From the NCBI RefSeq assembly GCF_001435775.1, contig NZ_AZFK01000077.1:124001-188000 (forward strand): 64,000 nucleotides of DNA, written 5' to 3'. The notes below the pieces were generated by a model. It was not told the DNA's origin, made no database searches, and saw only the letters and a list, made by a program, of their open reading frames with translations. Within the stretch, counting starts at the first letter, position 1. Each line of letters opens with the position of its first letter. The stretch comes from Limosilactobacillus ingluviei DSM 15946. Lineage in GTDB: Bacteria > Bacillota > Bacilli > Lactobacillales > Lactobacillaceae. Shown one piece after another: positions 24,304 to 33,812 of this stretch. The translations under genes and the position numbers were made by a program.

Positions 24304-25224
24304 ATGTTAAGTTCAGTAAAAATCAACACGCACGGTCACTGGGTCAGTGTCTTTGAGCCCCTCCCCCGGGAACGCCAGGACCTGTACGAAAAATATGAAG
24401 TCACCCCGGCCTTGCTCGATTACGCGATTGACCCCTACGAAAAAGCCCGGGTCGAAATTGATCGCGACGCTGGCGTGACCCTGCTGATTTTTGACGTCTA
24501 CGTTCCCAACCATAAACTCTCGGCGCCCCAAACCGCCCCGGTCGGGATCATGTTGACCCATAATAACGTCTTGACCTTTACCAATGCCCAAACCAACTTT
24601 GTCAACGGCCTGATCGCCGAGCACTTGCGGCAATTGCGCAACAAGGGGCCGATTGCGGATCAATTCGACTTTATCTTGCCGATCCTCTACCACCTGTCGA
24701 CCAATTACTTTGGGCCGATCCGGCGCGCGGACGCCAAACGTCAGCAAATCCAGCGCAGCCTCCAGGACCGGACCGAACGCAAGGCAATCAGTGACTTTCT
24801 GGAAATTGAGACCGGCCTGGTCTACATTCTAACCTCGCTGCAGGGTAACGTCTCCCTACTGCAAGAATTTCGCCGCCGTTTTAGCGGTCAAATGAGCCAA
24901 CGGCAAAAAGACGACTTAGACGACGTCATCATCGAAGCCCAGCAAGGACTGGAAATGGCGCAAATGACGTCCAACGTCTCCGCTCGGGTCTCCGATGCTT
25001 ACAGCAAGGTCCTAGATTCCAACTTGAACCAAACGATGAAGTTTCTCACGATCTTTTCGATTTTGCTCTCGATCCCGCCAATCATCTCGGGTTTTTACGG
25101 TCAAAACGTCAAAACCCTCCCCTTCGCCCAGGGCGACTGGTCCTGGCAAATCACGATCGGGATCACCCTGTTGTTCATGGGGATTGCCTTAGCCCTAATG
25201 CTTAACCGGCGGTGGTGGAAGTAG
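24304..25224 (+). CDS. corA: CorA family divalent cation transporter
   Basis: 306 residues. A long cytosolic domain (1-245) with charged helices is followed by two C-terminal membrane helices. The pore signature reads FYGQNVKTLP instead of the canonical YGMN, a methionine-to-glutamine change seen at the selectivity position. Transports Mg2+ or a related divalent metal. GGAGGTG stands before the ATG. Its last 23 bases overlap the convergent DUF488 gene, with no room for a separate terminator. Confidence 0.88.
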   Translation: MLSSVKINTHGHWVSVFEPLPRERQDLYEKYEVTPALLDYAIDPYEKARVEIDRDAGVTLLIFDVYVPNHKLSAPQTAPVGIMLTHNNVLTFTNAQTNFVNGLIAEHLRQLRNKGPIADQFDFILPILYHLSTNYFGPIRRADAKRQQIQRSLQDRTERKAISDFLEIETGLVYILTSLQGNVSLLQEFRRRFSGQMSQRQKDDLDDVIIEAQQGLEMAQMTSNVSARVSDAYSKVLDSNLNQTMKFLTIFSILLSIPPIISGFYGQNVKTLPFAQGDWSWQITIGITLLFMGIALALMLNRRWWK

Positions 25225-25591
25225 GCAGGCCTATGTCGCGCACCAAACACTCCTTCAGCACGACCGCTTGATTATGGCGCTCATCATTGGCCCCAAAGAG
25301 TAAGATCACGTCCTGAACTGGTAATTGAGCTTGCACGCGGGCCTTTAATTCCTGGTAAGCCGGGTTGGCGGCCAGCTCAGCCTGGTAGCGGGCCGCAAAA
25401 CGGGGGTATTTTTCAGCCGTGTGGTTAAACCACTTGCGCAAGTCGGGACTGGGCGCCACTTCCTTACACCACCAGTCCAAGTGCGCGTTGGCCTTGCTGA
25501 TCCCACGGGGCCAGAGTCGGTCAACCAGGATGCGGTAACCGCCTTGGTCGCCCGCTTGGGTATAGATGCGCGCTAATTTAATTGTTGTCAT
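25202..25591 (-). CDS. DUF488 family protein
   Basis: 129 residues with the family core: RILVDRLWPRGISKANAHLDWWCKEVAPSPDLRKWFNH near residues 20-57 and a C-terminal strand VILLFGANDERHNQAVVL. It is a small cytosolic protein of unknown biochemistry, sometimes listed as uroporphyrin-III methyltransferase-like. It is divergent from the glycosylase gene, with 31 bases between the starts. Confidence 0.88.
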   Translation of the reverse strand: MTTIKLARIYTQAGDQGGYRILVDRLWPRGISKANAHLDWWCKEVAPSPDLRKWFNHTAEKYPRFAARYQAELAANPAYQELKARVQAQLPVQDVILLFGANDERHNQAVVLKECLVRDIGLPTSTTAG

Positions 25592-25622
25592 TTTGCTGCT
25601 TCCTTTCTAGCGAGGTTCACTA

Positions 25623-26276
25623 ATGTTAACTGATTACCAACGTTTTTTCACCGCTCGGCCCACCACGACAATCGCCCAGGACTTATTAGGGCGCTTGCTG
25701 ATCTACGATGGTCCGCAAGGGCGCCTTGGTGGGTGGATTGTCGAAACCGAAGCCTACTTAGGGGTTAACGATTCGGCCTCCCACGCCGCCAACGGTCGCC
25801 GCTCCAATTACAGTGAGTCCTTATACGGCCACCCCGGGGATATCTACCTTTACCAAATCCGCGGGCACTTTTGCTTTGACATCGTGGCGCAAGCCGCTGG
25901 CGAACCACAAGGGATTTTAATCCGCGGGTTGGAACCCGTCCTCCACCCCGAAATCATGGCGGCCAATCGCCACCAGAGCGGCCCGAACGTCAGCAACGGT
26001 CCCGCAAAACTAGTGGCCGCCCTAGGGATCCACTCCCGGGCCCTGGATGGCCAACCGATGGCGACCAGTCCCCTGTTTGTTGATTTAGCCCAACGCCAAG
26101 TCCCGGCGGCTATTACCACCACGGCTCGGATCGGCATGAATCCGACCGGCAAGGACAGTGCGGCCCCGCGCCGCTTTTATGTGACGGGCAACCCCTATGT
26201 TTCGGGGATGAAAAAGCGCGCGATGGACCTGACCCACCACGGCTGGCAAGTGGCTGCTAAAAATGACGATGCCTGA
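25623..26276 (+). CDS. mpg: 3-methyladenine DNA glycosylase (MPG/AAG type)
   Basis: 217 residues. Excises alkylated purines and hypoxanthine in base-excision repair. Seen: AQDLLGRLLIYDG near 20, the active-site IVETEAYLGVNDSASHAANGRR near 40, GDIYLYQIRGHFCFDIV and GPAKLVAALGI near 127. GAGGTTCAC precedes the ATG. Its last codons lie inside the bidirectional terminator stem. Confidence 0.94.
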   Translation: MLTDYQRFFTARPTTTIAQDLLGRLLIYDGPQGRLGGWIVETEAYLGVNDSASHAANGRRSNYSESLYGHPGDIYLYQIRGHFCFDIVAQAAGEPQGILIRGLEPVLHPEIMAANRHQSGPNVSNGPAKLVAALGIHSRALDGQPMATSPLFVDLAQRQVPAAITTTARIGMNPTGKDSAAPRRFYVTGNPYVSGMKKRAMDLTHHGWQVAAKNDDA

Positions 26277-26293
26277 GGGCACCGTCATTTTTT
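26261..26293. terminator. Bidirectional terminator overlapping the mpg stop
   Basis: AAATGACG (26261-26268) and CGTCATTT (26283-26290) pair, with GATGCC/GGGCAC inside. The T-run is followed by the wecB stop on the other strand. Confidence 0.85.
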
Positions 26294-27395
26294 ATTTGGT
26301 CAGGGCCGCTTCGATCACATCCGCAATCCGTTGGCTGGCGTGCCCATCTCCGTACGGGTTGGCCGCTTGGCTCATCTGCGCGTAAGCGGCCGGATCCGTC
26401 AACAATTGTTTAATGGCCTGGTAGATCGTGGTTTCCGTCGTTCCGACCAGCTTCAAGGTTCCGGCGGCCACCCCTTCCGGACGTTCCGTCGTATCGCGCA
26501 TCACCAGGACTGGTTTGCCCAGGCTCGGGGCCTCTTCTTGGATCCCACCGCTGTCGGTCAAAATCAAGTCCGCCCGGGCCATGAAATTGTGAAAGTCAAC
26601 CACGTTAAGGGGTTCAATCAAATGCACGCGGGGATCATCACCGAAGACGGCCGTTGCGGCTTGCCGCACGACCGGGTTTAAATGAATTGGGTAAATCACG
26701 CGCACGTTGGGCGTCTCATCGACAATCCGCTTGATTGCGCGGAACATGTGGTGCATGGGCGCGCCCAGGTTTTCGCGCCGGTGGGCGGTCAAGAGGATCA
26801 AGCGGTTAGCGCCGACCCAAGTCAGTTCCGGGTGGTGATAGTCGGCGCGGACCGTGGTTTGCAAGGCATCAATCGCCGTATTCCCCGTCACATAAATCCG
26901 CGCCGGATCCTTGCCTTCCTTTAACAGGTTGGCTTGGGCCTGCTGGGTGGGAGCAAAGTGATATTGGGCCGCGATCCCGACGGCTTGCCGGTTGTATTCT
27001 TCGGGAAACGGTGACGCCAAATTATAGGTCCGCAAACCCGCTTCCACGTGGCCCACCGGAACTTGGGCGTAAAAGGCCGCTAAGCTGGTGGCAAAGGTCG
27101 TCGTGGTGTCACCATGGACCAGGACCAAATCCGGTTGTTCGGTCTGTAAGACTGCCCGCATCCCCAATAAGACCCGGCTGGTGATGTCGGCTAAATCTTG
27201 GCCCGGCTTCATAATCTTTAAGTTGAGGTCCGGGACAATCCCAAACACCTCGAGGACCTGTTGGAGCATTTCCTTATGTTGACCCGTCACGCACACCCGG
27301 ACGGTTAAACCCGGCCGCCGTTTTAATTCGTTGACCAAGGGGGCCATTTTAATTGCTTCTGGTCGGGTCCCAAAGACCAGCATCACTTTCTTCAT
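26292..27395 (-). CDS. wecB: UDP-N-acetylglucosamine 2-epimerase (non-hydrolysing)
   Basis: 367 residues. Interconverts UDP-GlcNAc and UDP-ManNAc for wall teichoic acid or other surface polymers. Seen: VMLVFGTRPEAIKMAPL at the N-terminus, VHGDTTTTFATSLAAFY near 95, HRRENLG near 212 and DSGGIQEEAPSLGKPVLVMRDTTERPEG near 288. I use the ATG of MKKVMLVFG, ten bases after AAGGA, instead of a start nine codons earlier. It stands alone after guaB. Confidence 0.94.
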   Translation of the reverse strand: MKKVMLVFGTRPEAIKMAPLVNELKRRPGLTVRVCVTGQHKEMLQQVLEVFGIVPDLNLKIMKPGQDLADITSRVLLGMRAVLQTEQPDLVLVHGDTTTTFATSLAAFYAQVPVGHVEAGLRTYNLASPFPEEYNRQAVGIAAQYHFAPTQQAQANLLKEGKDPARIYVTGNTAIDALQTTVRADYHHPELTWVGANRLILLTAHRRENLGAPMHHMFRAIKRIVDETPNVRVIYPIHLNPVVRQAATAVFGDDPRVHLIEPLNVVDFHNFMARADLILTDSGGIQEEAPSLGKPVLVMRDTTERPEGVAAGTLKLVGTTETTIYQAIKQLLTDPAAYAQMSQAANPYGDGHASQRIADVIEAALTK

Positions 27396-27461
27396 TGTTT
27401 CTCGTTCCTTCCAAGTAATCACGCTTTATTTTAGCACGGTTGCTTGGAAAACGAAAAAACC

Positions 27462-27488
27462 GCTGCTGATAGTTCAGCAACGGTTGGC
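27462..27488 (-). terminator. guaB terminator
   Basis: Minus strand ACCGTTGCTGA / CAGCAGCGGT with TTTTTTC at its end, directly behind the guaB stop. Confidence 0.75.
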
Positions 27489-27493
27489 CTTGC

Positions 27494-28894
<1,401 letters not shown>

Positions 28895-29671
28895 TTAGCG
28901 TTTGTTTTGCCGTGGTTGGCCCCCAAACAGGGCGTTGGCAATGTTGAACTTGGTCCGTAAGTACAGGTCCCCAGCAAAGGCCGCCAGCCCGAGGATTACG
29001 TAGGCCCACTTGTTCAGCTGTGGGTTGATCGCATCCGGCAGCATCGTCGCCAGCCCGTAGACGGCCATCCAAGTGACCAGCCCGAGGACAATCACACTGA
29101 CCCGGTACCACATTGGCCGCTTTTCTTGGCTCCCATCGGCCTTGACTTTGGGCCGAATCATCTTCATCAAGAAGCCGAATAAGGCCCCCCCGGCCAAGGC
29201 TACCAGGATAATTGCCGTAATCCCGGCGTTCCCGTTATGCGACTGCATTGACAAGGCCTTCGGTGAAGTAAAGGCTAAGACCCCGAACATGATTGCAAAG
29301 ATGGCGAAGAACATCAAGGCGTTGTCGGCCGCCAACAACCAGGTATTGGTATTAACTTGGCGTTCCACTTCTTCTTTCTTCGGGTGCAGCAACTCGTGGG
29401 CGTAGGCCATCGGGGTCCCAAACAACCCCTTGGCGGTCTTAGCGTCCTTTTGCCCTGCCAATAATTGCTCAACCGTGGCTTGCAGCCATTCGGCCTTCTT
29501 GTCGGCGGGCGCGCCCTGGGCTTCCAATTGCTTGTTCAATTGGAACATAAACTCTTCGTTCTTGCGGGTCAGCCCGGCATCCGCAAAGGCCCGCCCGGTT
29601 GCTTGTTGGGCCGCCTTGTGGTGTTGTTTTTGCCGCTGGCCCGCCGCGGCATTGCGTGGTTGTTCACTCAA
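28895..29671 (-). CDS. DUF1129 family membrane protein
   Basis: 258 residues. A basic, Gln/Ala-rich N-terminus and helical cytosolic region (1-105, with LFGTPMAYAHELL) are followed by four membrane helices (about 112-135, 150-172, 192-212 and 222-240) and a basic tail. The family is confined to lactic acid bacteria and relatives and often sits by ychF and parB as here. Starts with TTG, eight bases after GGGGAG. Function unknown. Confidence 0.85.
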   Translation of the reverse strand: MSEQPRNAAAGQRQKQHHKAAQQATGRAFADAGLTRKNEEFMFQLNKQLEAQGAPADKKAEWLQATVEQLLAGQKDAKTAKGLFGTPMAYAHELLHPKKEEVERQVNTNTWLLAADNALMFFAIFAIMFGVLAFTSPKALSMQSHNGNAGITAIILVALAGGALFGFLMKMIRPKVKADGSQEKRPMWYRVSVIVLGLVTWMAVYGLATMLPDAINPQLNKWAYVILGLAAFAGDLYLRTKFNIANALFGGQPRQNKR

Positions 29672-29710
29672 AAGTTTTCTCCCCTTGTTCGTTAATTTCT
29701 CTGTACCTGC

Positions 29711-30808
29711 TTAGACATTGAAGCGGAATTCCACGATATCCCCGTCTTGCATGACATAGTCTTTCCCTTCCAAACGCAGCTTCCCGGCTTCTTTAACCTT
29801 CGCCGGGGACCCGTATTCATCCAGATCGGCAAAGGACATCACTTCGGCCCGGATAAAGCCCCGTTCAAAATCGGAGTGAATAATCCCGGCCGCTTGTGGC
29901 GCCTTGGTCCCGCGCTTAAAGGTCCAAGCCCGGGTTTCCTTGCCCCCGGCCGTAAAGAAGGTTTCTAAGCCCAAGAGCTTGTAAGCAGCCCGAATCAGCC
30001 GGTTCAGCCCTGGTTCTTCGACGCCTTCCATTTCCAAGAAGTCCTTCTTTTCGTCATCGTCCATTTCCGCGATCTGTTCTTCCGCGGCAGCAGACACCCC
30101 GATCACTTCACCTTCGCCGTTGACGTGTTCGCGAATCGCCGCCATGTACTTGTTGCCATCGGGATCAGCCATGTCATCTTCGGCAATGTTGGCGACATAC
30201 AAAATCGGCTTGGTCGTCAACAAGAAGAGTCCCTTGACAATCTTCTTTTCGTCATCGGAAAAATCAATCGTCCGCGCACTCTTGCCGTCTTCTAAGACCG
30301 GCTTGAGCTTTTCTAGGACCGCCAGTTCGGCCAAAGCGTCCTTGTCGCGCCCCTTAGCGGCCCGTTGCACCTTGGCCAACCGGTTGTTGACGGCCTCTAA
30401 GTCGGCCATGATCAATTCCAGGTTGATCGTATCAATATCATCAATCGGGTCGACTTTCCCGGTCACGTGGGTAATATCATCATCATCAAAGGCCCGGACC
30501 ACGTGCACGATTGCGTCAGTTTGGCGAATGTTTTCCAAGAACTTGTTACCCAAGCCTTCGCCCTTGGACGCCCCCTTGACGATCCCGGCAATATCGGTAA
30601 ATTCAAAGGTCGTCGGCACGATCTTTTGGGCCGGAATCAATTCATCAATCCGGGCCAAGCGGTCGTCGGGGACTTCCACCATCCCCACGTTGGGTTCAAT
30701 CGTGGCAAAGGGGTAGTTGGCCATTTCCGCCCCGGCCTTAGTAATCGCGTTAAAAAGGGTTGACTTCCCGACGTTTGGCAACCCAACAATCCCTGCAGTT
30801 AATGACAT
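29711..30808 (-). CDS. ychF: Redox/ATP-regulated YchF (OLA1-type) ATPase
   Basis: 365 residues, a universally conserved P-loop NTPase preferring ATP. Seen: GIVGLPNVGKSTLFNAIT at the N-terminus, DIAGIVKGASKGEGLGN near 70, an NxxE-type specificity loop, helical coiled domain (about 125-205) and a C-terminal TGS domain ending GKDYVMQDGDIVEFRFNV. Acts on ribosome-associated and stress processes. GAAAGGAAGG precedes the ATG; it is within the rsmG-noc-parB-DUF951-ychF string. Confidence 0.95.
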   Translation of the reverse strand: MSLTAGIVGLPNVGKSTLFNAITKAGAEMANYPFATIEPNVGMVEVPDDRLARIDELIPAQKIVPTTFEFTDIAGIVKGASKGEGLGNKFLENIRQTDAIVHVVRAFDDDDITHVTGKVDPIDDIDTINLELIMADLEAVNNRLAKVQRAAKGRDKDALAELAVLEKLKPVLEDGKSARTIDFSDDEKKIVKGLFLLTTKPILYVANIAEDDMADPDGNKYMAAIREHVNGEGEVIGVSAAAEEQIAEMDDDEKKDFLEMEGVEEPGLNRLIRAAYKLLGLETFFTAGGKETRAWTFKRGTKAPQAAGIIHSDFERGFIRAEVMSFADLDEYGSPAKVKEAGKLRLEGKDYVMQDGDIVEFRFNV

Positions 30809-30831
30809 AATTTAATCCTTCCTTTTTCGCC

Positions 30832-31032
30832 TTAGGCCTCTTGGTCCGCGGCTTTTTCCAATACTTTCTTGATGCGTTTGTTAAAGTGGTAGCGGTCCAT
30901 CATCACGATATGCCCGCACCCCGTACACTCAATTTTCATGTCGGCACCGACCCGGATGATTTTCCACCGGTTGACCCCACACGGGTGTTGCTTTTTCATC
31001 ATCACGATGTCGTTCAATTCGTAATCCAGCAT
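30832..31032 (-). CDS. DUF951 domain protein
   Basis: 66 residues, a small beta-barrel-like protein: YELNDIVMMKKQHPCGVNRWKIIRVGADMKIECTGCGHIVMMDRY. Two cysteines in CTGCGH and one in HPCG could bind zinc. It almost always accompanies parB/ychF in Firmicutes; a nucleic-acid-related role is supposed, not shown. AAGGGGGAAGCG stands before the ATG. Confidence 0.9.
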   Translation of the reverse strand: MLDYELNDIVMMKKQHPCGVNRWKIIRVGADMKIECTGCGHIVMMDRYHFNKRIKKVLEKAADQEA

Positions 31033-31062
31033 CTCGCTTCCCCCTTCTTTTCACTGCCTAGC

Positions 31063-31941
31063 TTAATCAAAACTGACGCCCAATAAGGCCAGCAGTCGGT
31101 TTAATTCATCCGCCGATTGGTACGGAATTTCAATCTTGCCCCGGTGCGGCTGCGTCCCGCTAAAGGCGACCTTGGTGCCAAAGCGCCGTTGCAATTGATC
31201 CGCAGCTTCCTTCAGGTAAGGATCGACTGGCGCTGCGGGGCGAGGAGCCTGCGGTTTAGCCGCTGGCTCATTTTGCCGGGCCACCATTTCTTCCAACTGG
31301 CGGACCGTCAAGCCTTCCTTGACCGCCCGTTTGGCCAACGCCACTACCGCCGCCTTATCTTTTAAGCCCAAGAGGGTCCGGGCTTGGCCCATCGATAATT
31401 GTCGTGCTTCCAACAACTCCTTGACGGCCGCTGGCAAGCCCAGCAAGCGGAGGTAGTTGGCAATGTAGGGCCGTGACTTGCCCAGGCGGGCGGCGACTTC
31501 GGCTTGGGTCAAGTGCAGCTTGTCGAGCAACATTTGGTAGGCTTGCGCTTCTTCCAGTGGCGTCAGATCTTCACGCTGCAAGTTTTCCAGTACCGCCACT
31601 TCCATCATTGCGGCATCATCTAAGGGCCGCAAAATCGCTGGAATCGTGGTTTGGTGGGCGATTTCTGAGGCCCGAAAGCGCCGCTCCCCGGCGATTAATT
31701 CGTAACGGGCGACCTGCGGGTTCGGCTGGCGGACAATCACTGGTTGAAAGACCCCGTTAGCCTGAATCGACTGCGCTAATTCCGCCAGCGCCACTTGATC
31801 AAAGCTGCGCCGCGGTTGGTAGGGGTTGGGGCGGATGGCCATCAAGGGGAGGTCAATGATCGTTTCTTGCTCCTGTTCACTTTGCGCCACGAGGGCTGCC
31901 ATGTGTTTCTTTAACCGTAACCGTTTCTTTCCCTTTGCCAT
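31063..31941 (-). CDS. parB: Chromosome partitioning protein ParB (Spo0J)
   Basis: 292 residues. The CTPase motif GERRFR is at 85-90 and the helix-turn-helix TQAEVAARLGKSRPYIANYLRLLGL at 145-169. At the four parS/Noc specificity positions (Caulobacter 173, 179, 184, 201) it has R157, Y163, G168 and G185. R and G at the first and last are ParB-like, so it should read parS rather than Noc sites. The ATG overlaps the noc stop (TAATG). The normal partner gene parA is absent from this operon. Loads condensin and segregates origins. Confidence 0.92.
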   Translation of the reverse strand: MAKGKKRLRLKKHMAALVAQSEQEQETIIDLPLMAIRPNPYQPRRSFDQVALAELAQSIQANGVFQPVIVRQPNPQVARYELIAGERRFRASEIAHQTTIPAILRPLDDAAMMEVAVLENLQREDLTPLEEAQAYQMLLDKLHLTQAEVAARLGKSRPYIANYLRLLGLPAAVKELLEARQLSMGQARTLLGLKDKAAVVALAKRAVKEGLTVRQLEEMVARQNEPAAKPQAPRPAAPVDPYLKEAADQLQRRFGTKVAFSGTQPHRGKIEIPYQSADELNRLLALLGVSFD

Positions 31942-32888
31942 TACTTTTCTCCATCCTGGTGATCCGTTGCTTGTGGCTTAACCGTAATCGTCAGTTGGTA
32001 ACCATCCGGCAGCTTCTTTTGCCGGACTGTGGTCTTAAAGCCGTTATCCTTGACCAGTTTCACTGATTTTTTAATCGTGTTCAGAGCAATTTGCGGATCG
32101 CTGACGCTGATCTTAGCCTTCTTTTTGGGTGCCGCCTTTTTAGCTTGGGGCTGCTTAACCGGAGCGGAGGCGGTGGCTGGGGCCGGAGCGGCCGAAGCTG
32201 GCGCCGGCGTGATTGAGGCCGCCGAAGCCGCCGGGGTTGGTAACACTTCTCCTTGCAATGCGGCGACCGCTTCTTCCGTTTGCCGGACCGTCAGCTTTTC
32301 ATTGACCACCCGCATCAAGAGCTTGCGTTGTTGGTCGTCGGTCAAGCCGAGTAAAGCCCGGCCGTGCCGTTCAGTAATCAAGCCATCCAAAATTGCGTTT
32401 TGCACCGGTTCAATCAGGTTTAACAAGCGCAACTTGTTGGCGACCGCCGATTGGCTCTTGCCCACCCCTTTGGCCAAGGCAACTTGAGTCAGTTTGTTGA
32501 GGTCCATCAGCTTCTTGTAGGCCCGCGCTTCTTCGACCGAACTCAATTGTGAGCGTTGCAAGTTTTCAATCAGCGCCAAGGAAGCGGACTCCTTGTCGCT
32601 CATCTTTTCAACAATTGCCGGAGCGGCTTCCCAGCCCAACAATTCCATCGCGCGGAACCGCCGTTCTCCGGCAATGATTTCATACTTAGCCGCCTTGTAT
32701 TCGCGTAAAATAATTGGCTGCAAGAGGCCGTGTTCTTCAATGGTATGAGCTAACTCTTGGATTTGAACCTTATCAAAGACTTGGCGCGGTTGATAGCGGT
32801 TGGGTTCAATCTGCTTGAGGGGAATCTCCACCACTTGATTTTTGGTATTGGCCGCCTTGGCGCCAAAGTTAAACAATGAAAATGCCAT
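31941..32888 (-). CDS. noc: Nucleoid occlusion protein Noc
   Basis: 315 residues, ParB-family CTPase that spreads from Noc sites and holds division off the nucleoid at the membrane. The N-terminal MAFSLFNFGAK can form the amphipathic membrane anchor of Noc. GERRFR is at 74-79. Specificity positions are Q146, K152, N157 and R174; Q, K and R are the Noc residues (ParB has R, T, G there). An Ala/Pro/Lys linker (about 215-262) precedes the C-terminal dimer domain. ATTTCCCGGGAAAT sites, its known target in Bacillus, occur six times in the window, one in front of this operon. Confidence 0.93.
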   Translation of the reverse strand: MAFSLFNFGAKAANTKNQVVEIPLKQIEPNRYQPRQVFDKVQIQELAHTIEEHGLLQPIILREYKAAKYEIIAGERRFRAMELLGWEAAPAIVEKMSDKESASLALIENLQRSQLSSVEEARAYKKLMDLNKLTQVALAKGVGKSQSAVANKLRLLNLIEPVQNAILDGLITERHGRALLGLTDDQQRKLLMRVVNEKLTVRQTEEAVAALQGEVLPTPAASAASITPAPASAAPAPATASAPVKQPQAKKAAPKKKAKISVSDPQIALNTIKKSVKLVKDNGFKTTVRQKKLPDGYQLTITVKPQATDHQDGEK

Positions 32889-32920
32889 CTTTTCCTCCCT
32901 ATGCTTGCTTCTTAACCAAT

Positions 32921-33651
32921 CTAAGCCAATGGTTTTTTGGCCGGCAACCCGGGCCGCCGCGGATACTTTTGTGGGGTGGCAGCGACCTTATCAATAATAA
33001 TCAGGTTGCGTTGTTCTGGTTCCGGCTGGGTTGGCAAGACCAATTGCATCGTCGAGCTGACCTTACCCCCAGGGTTTGAATGGCGCCTTGGGCCGCTTGC
33101 AGTTCATCATCGGCCGCCGCAGCCTTGTACGCTAAGAATTCACCGCCAACCTTGACCGCCGGCAGGCAAAGCTCACTCAAGACACTCAAGCGGGCCACAG
33201 CCCGGGCCGTTACCAAATCAAATTGCTCCCGGTAGCGACTTTGCTTGGCACTGAACTCTTCGGCGCGCCCGTGCACCAATTCAACGCCAGTTAGCCCCAG
33301 TTTAGCCACCAAGGCCCGCAAAAAGTCAATCCGCTTATTCAACGAGTCCACGATCGTGACCTGGAGCTGGGGAAAGGCAATCTTTAGCGGCAAGGACGGG
33401 AACCCCGCCCCGGCCCCAATATCACACAGGTGCCACGGCTGGTCTTTCAACTGCGGTTCAGCAAAGGCCCCCATCAAGGAATCATAAAAGTGCTTGAGGT
33501 AAACATCTTCCTTGGCCGTAATCCGGGTCAGGTTCAGGTGTTGATTAACTTCAATTAAATACTGATAGTATTGTTCAAACTGCGCCATTTGGTCGGCGTT
33601 CAAGTTAACGCCCATTTGCGCTAAGGCGGCTTGAAATTGTTCTGGCTTCAT
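32921..33651 (-). pseudogene. rsmG: 16S rRNA m7G527 methyltransferase, frameshifted
   Basis: Methylates G527 of 16S rRNA; loss gives low-level streptomycin resistance. The frame from 33651 is normal through ICDIGAGAGFPSLPLKIAFPQ (SAM motif) and the RAVARLSVLSELC region, but ends at 33001 with a 17-residue foreign tail after QTLG. The other frame continues perfectly (GKVSSTMQLVLPTQPEPEQR, to ...LIIIDKVAATPQKYPRRPGLPAKKPLA) and stops at 32921. One missing G in the run at 33066-33070 (five, six expected) explains this and would restore about 243 residues. Either a real mutation or a homopolymer error. The first 200 residues hold the fold, so residual activity is possible. First gene of the noc operon. 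Confidence 0.85.
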
Positions 33652-33739
33652 TTACTTCGTCCTTTCCGTGGAACATTCAGTGTTTCACGTTCTTTGATAA
33701 CTTTATCTTATTTCCCACCCCAATTCAACTCCTGACGCC

Positions 33740-33753
33740 ATTTCCCGGGAAAT
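33740..33753. promoter_or_regulatory. Noc-binding-site palindrome (upstream of rsmG-noc)
   Basis: Perfect ATTTCCCGGGAAAT about 90 bases before the rsmG start, in front of the operon encoding Noc itself. Autoregulation is conceivable. Confidence 0.75.
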
Positions 33754-33766
33754 AATCTTAATATGT

Positions 33767-33794
33767 AAAAAGCCCCGCCTACTTGGCAGAGCTT
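33767..33794 (-). terminator. Terminator of the nucleoside hydrolase gene
   Basis: Minus strand AAGCTCTGCC / GGCGGGGCTT (two G-U pairs) with TTTT at the end. Confidence 0.75.
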
Positions 33795-33812
33795 TGTGAT
33801 CCCTAGTTCAGT

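Noticed and set aside
33667-33689. parS-like half sites CGTGGAACA and TGTTTCACG
   Set aside because: The halves are in reversed order with a five-base gap, not a true TGTTTCACGTGAAACA; no complete parS found in the window.
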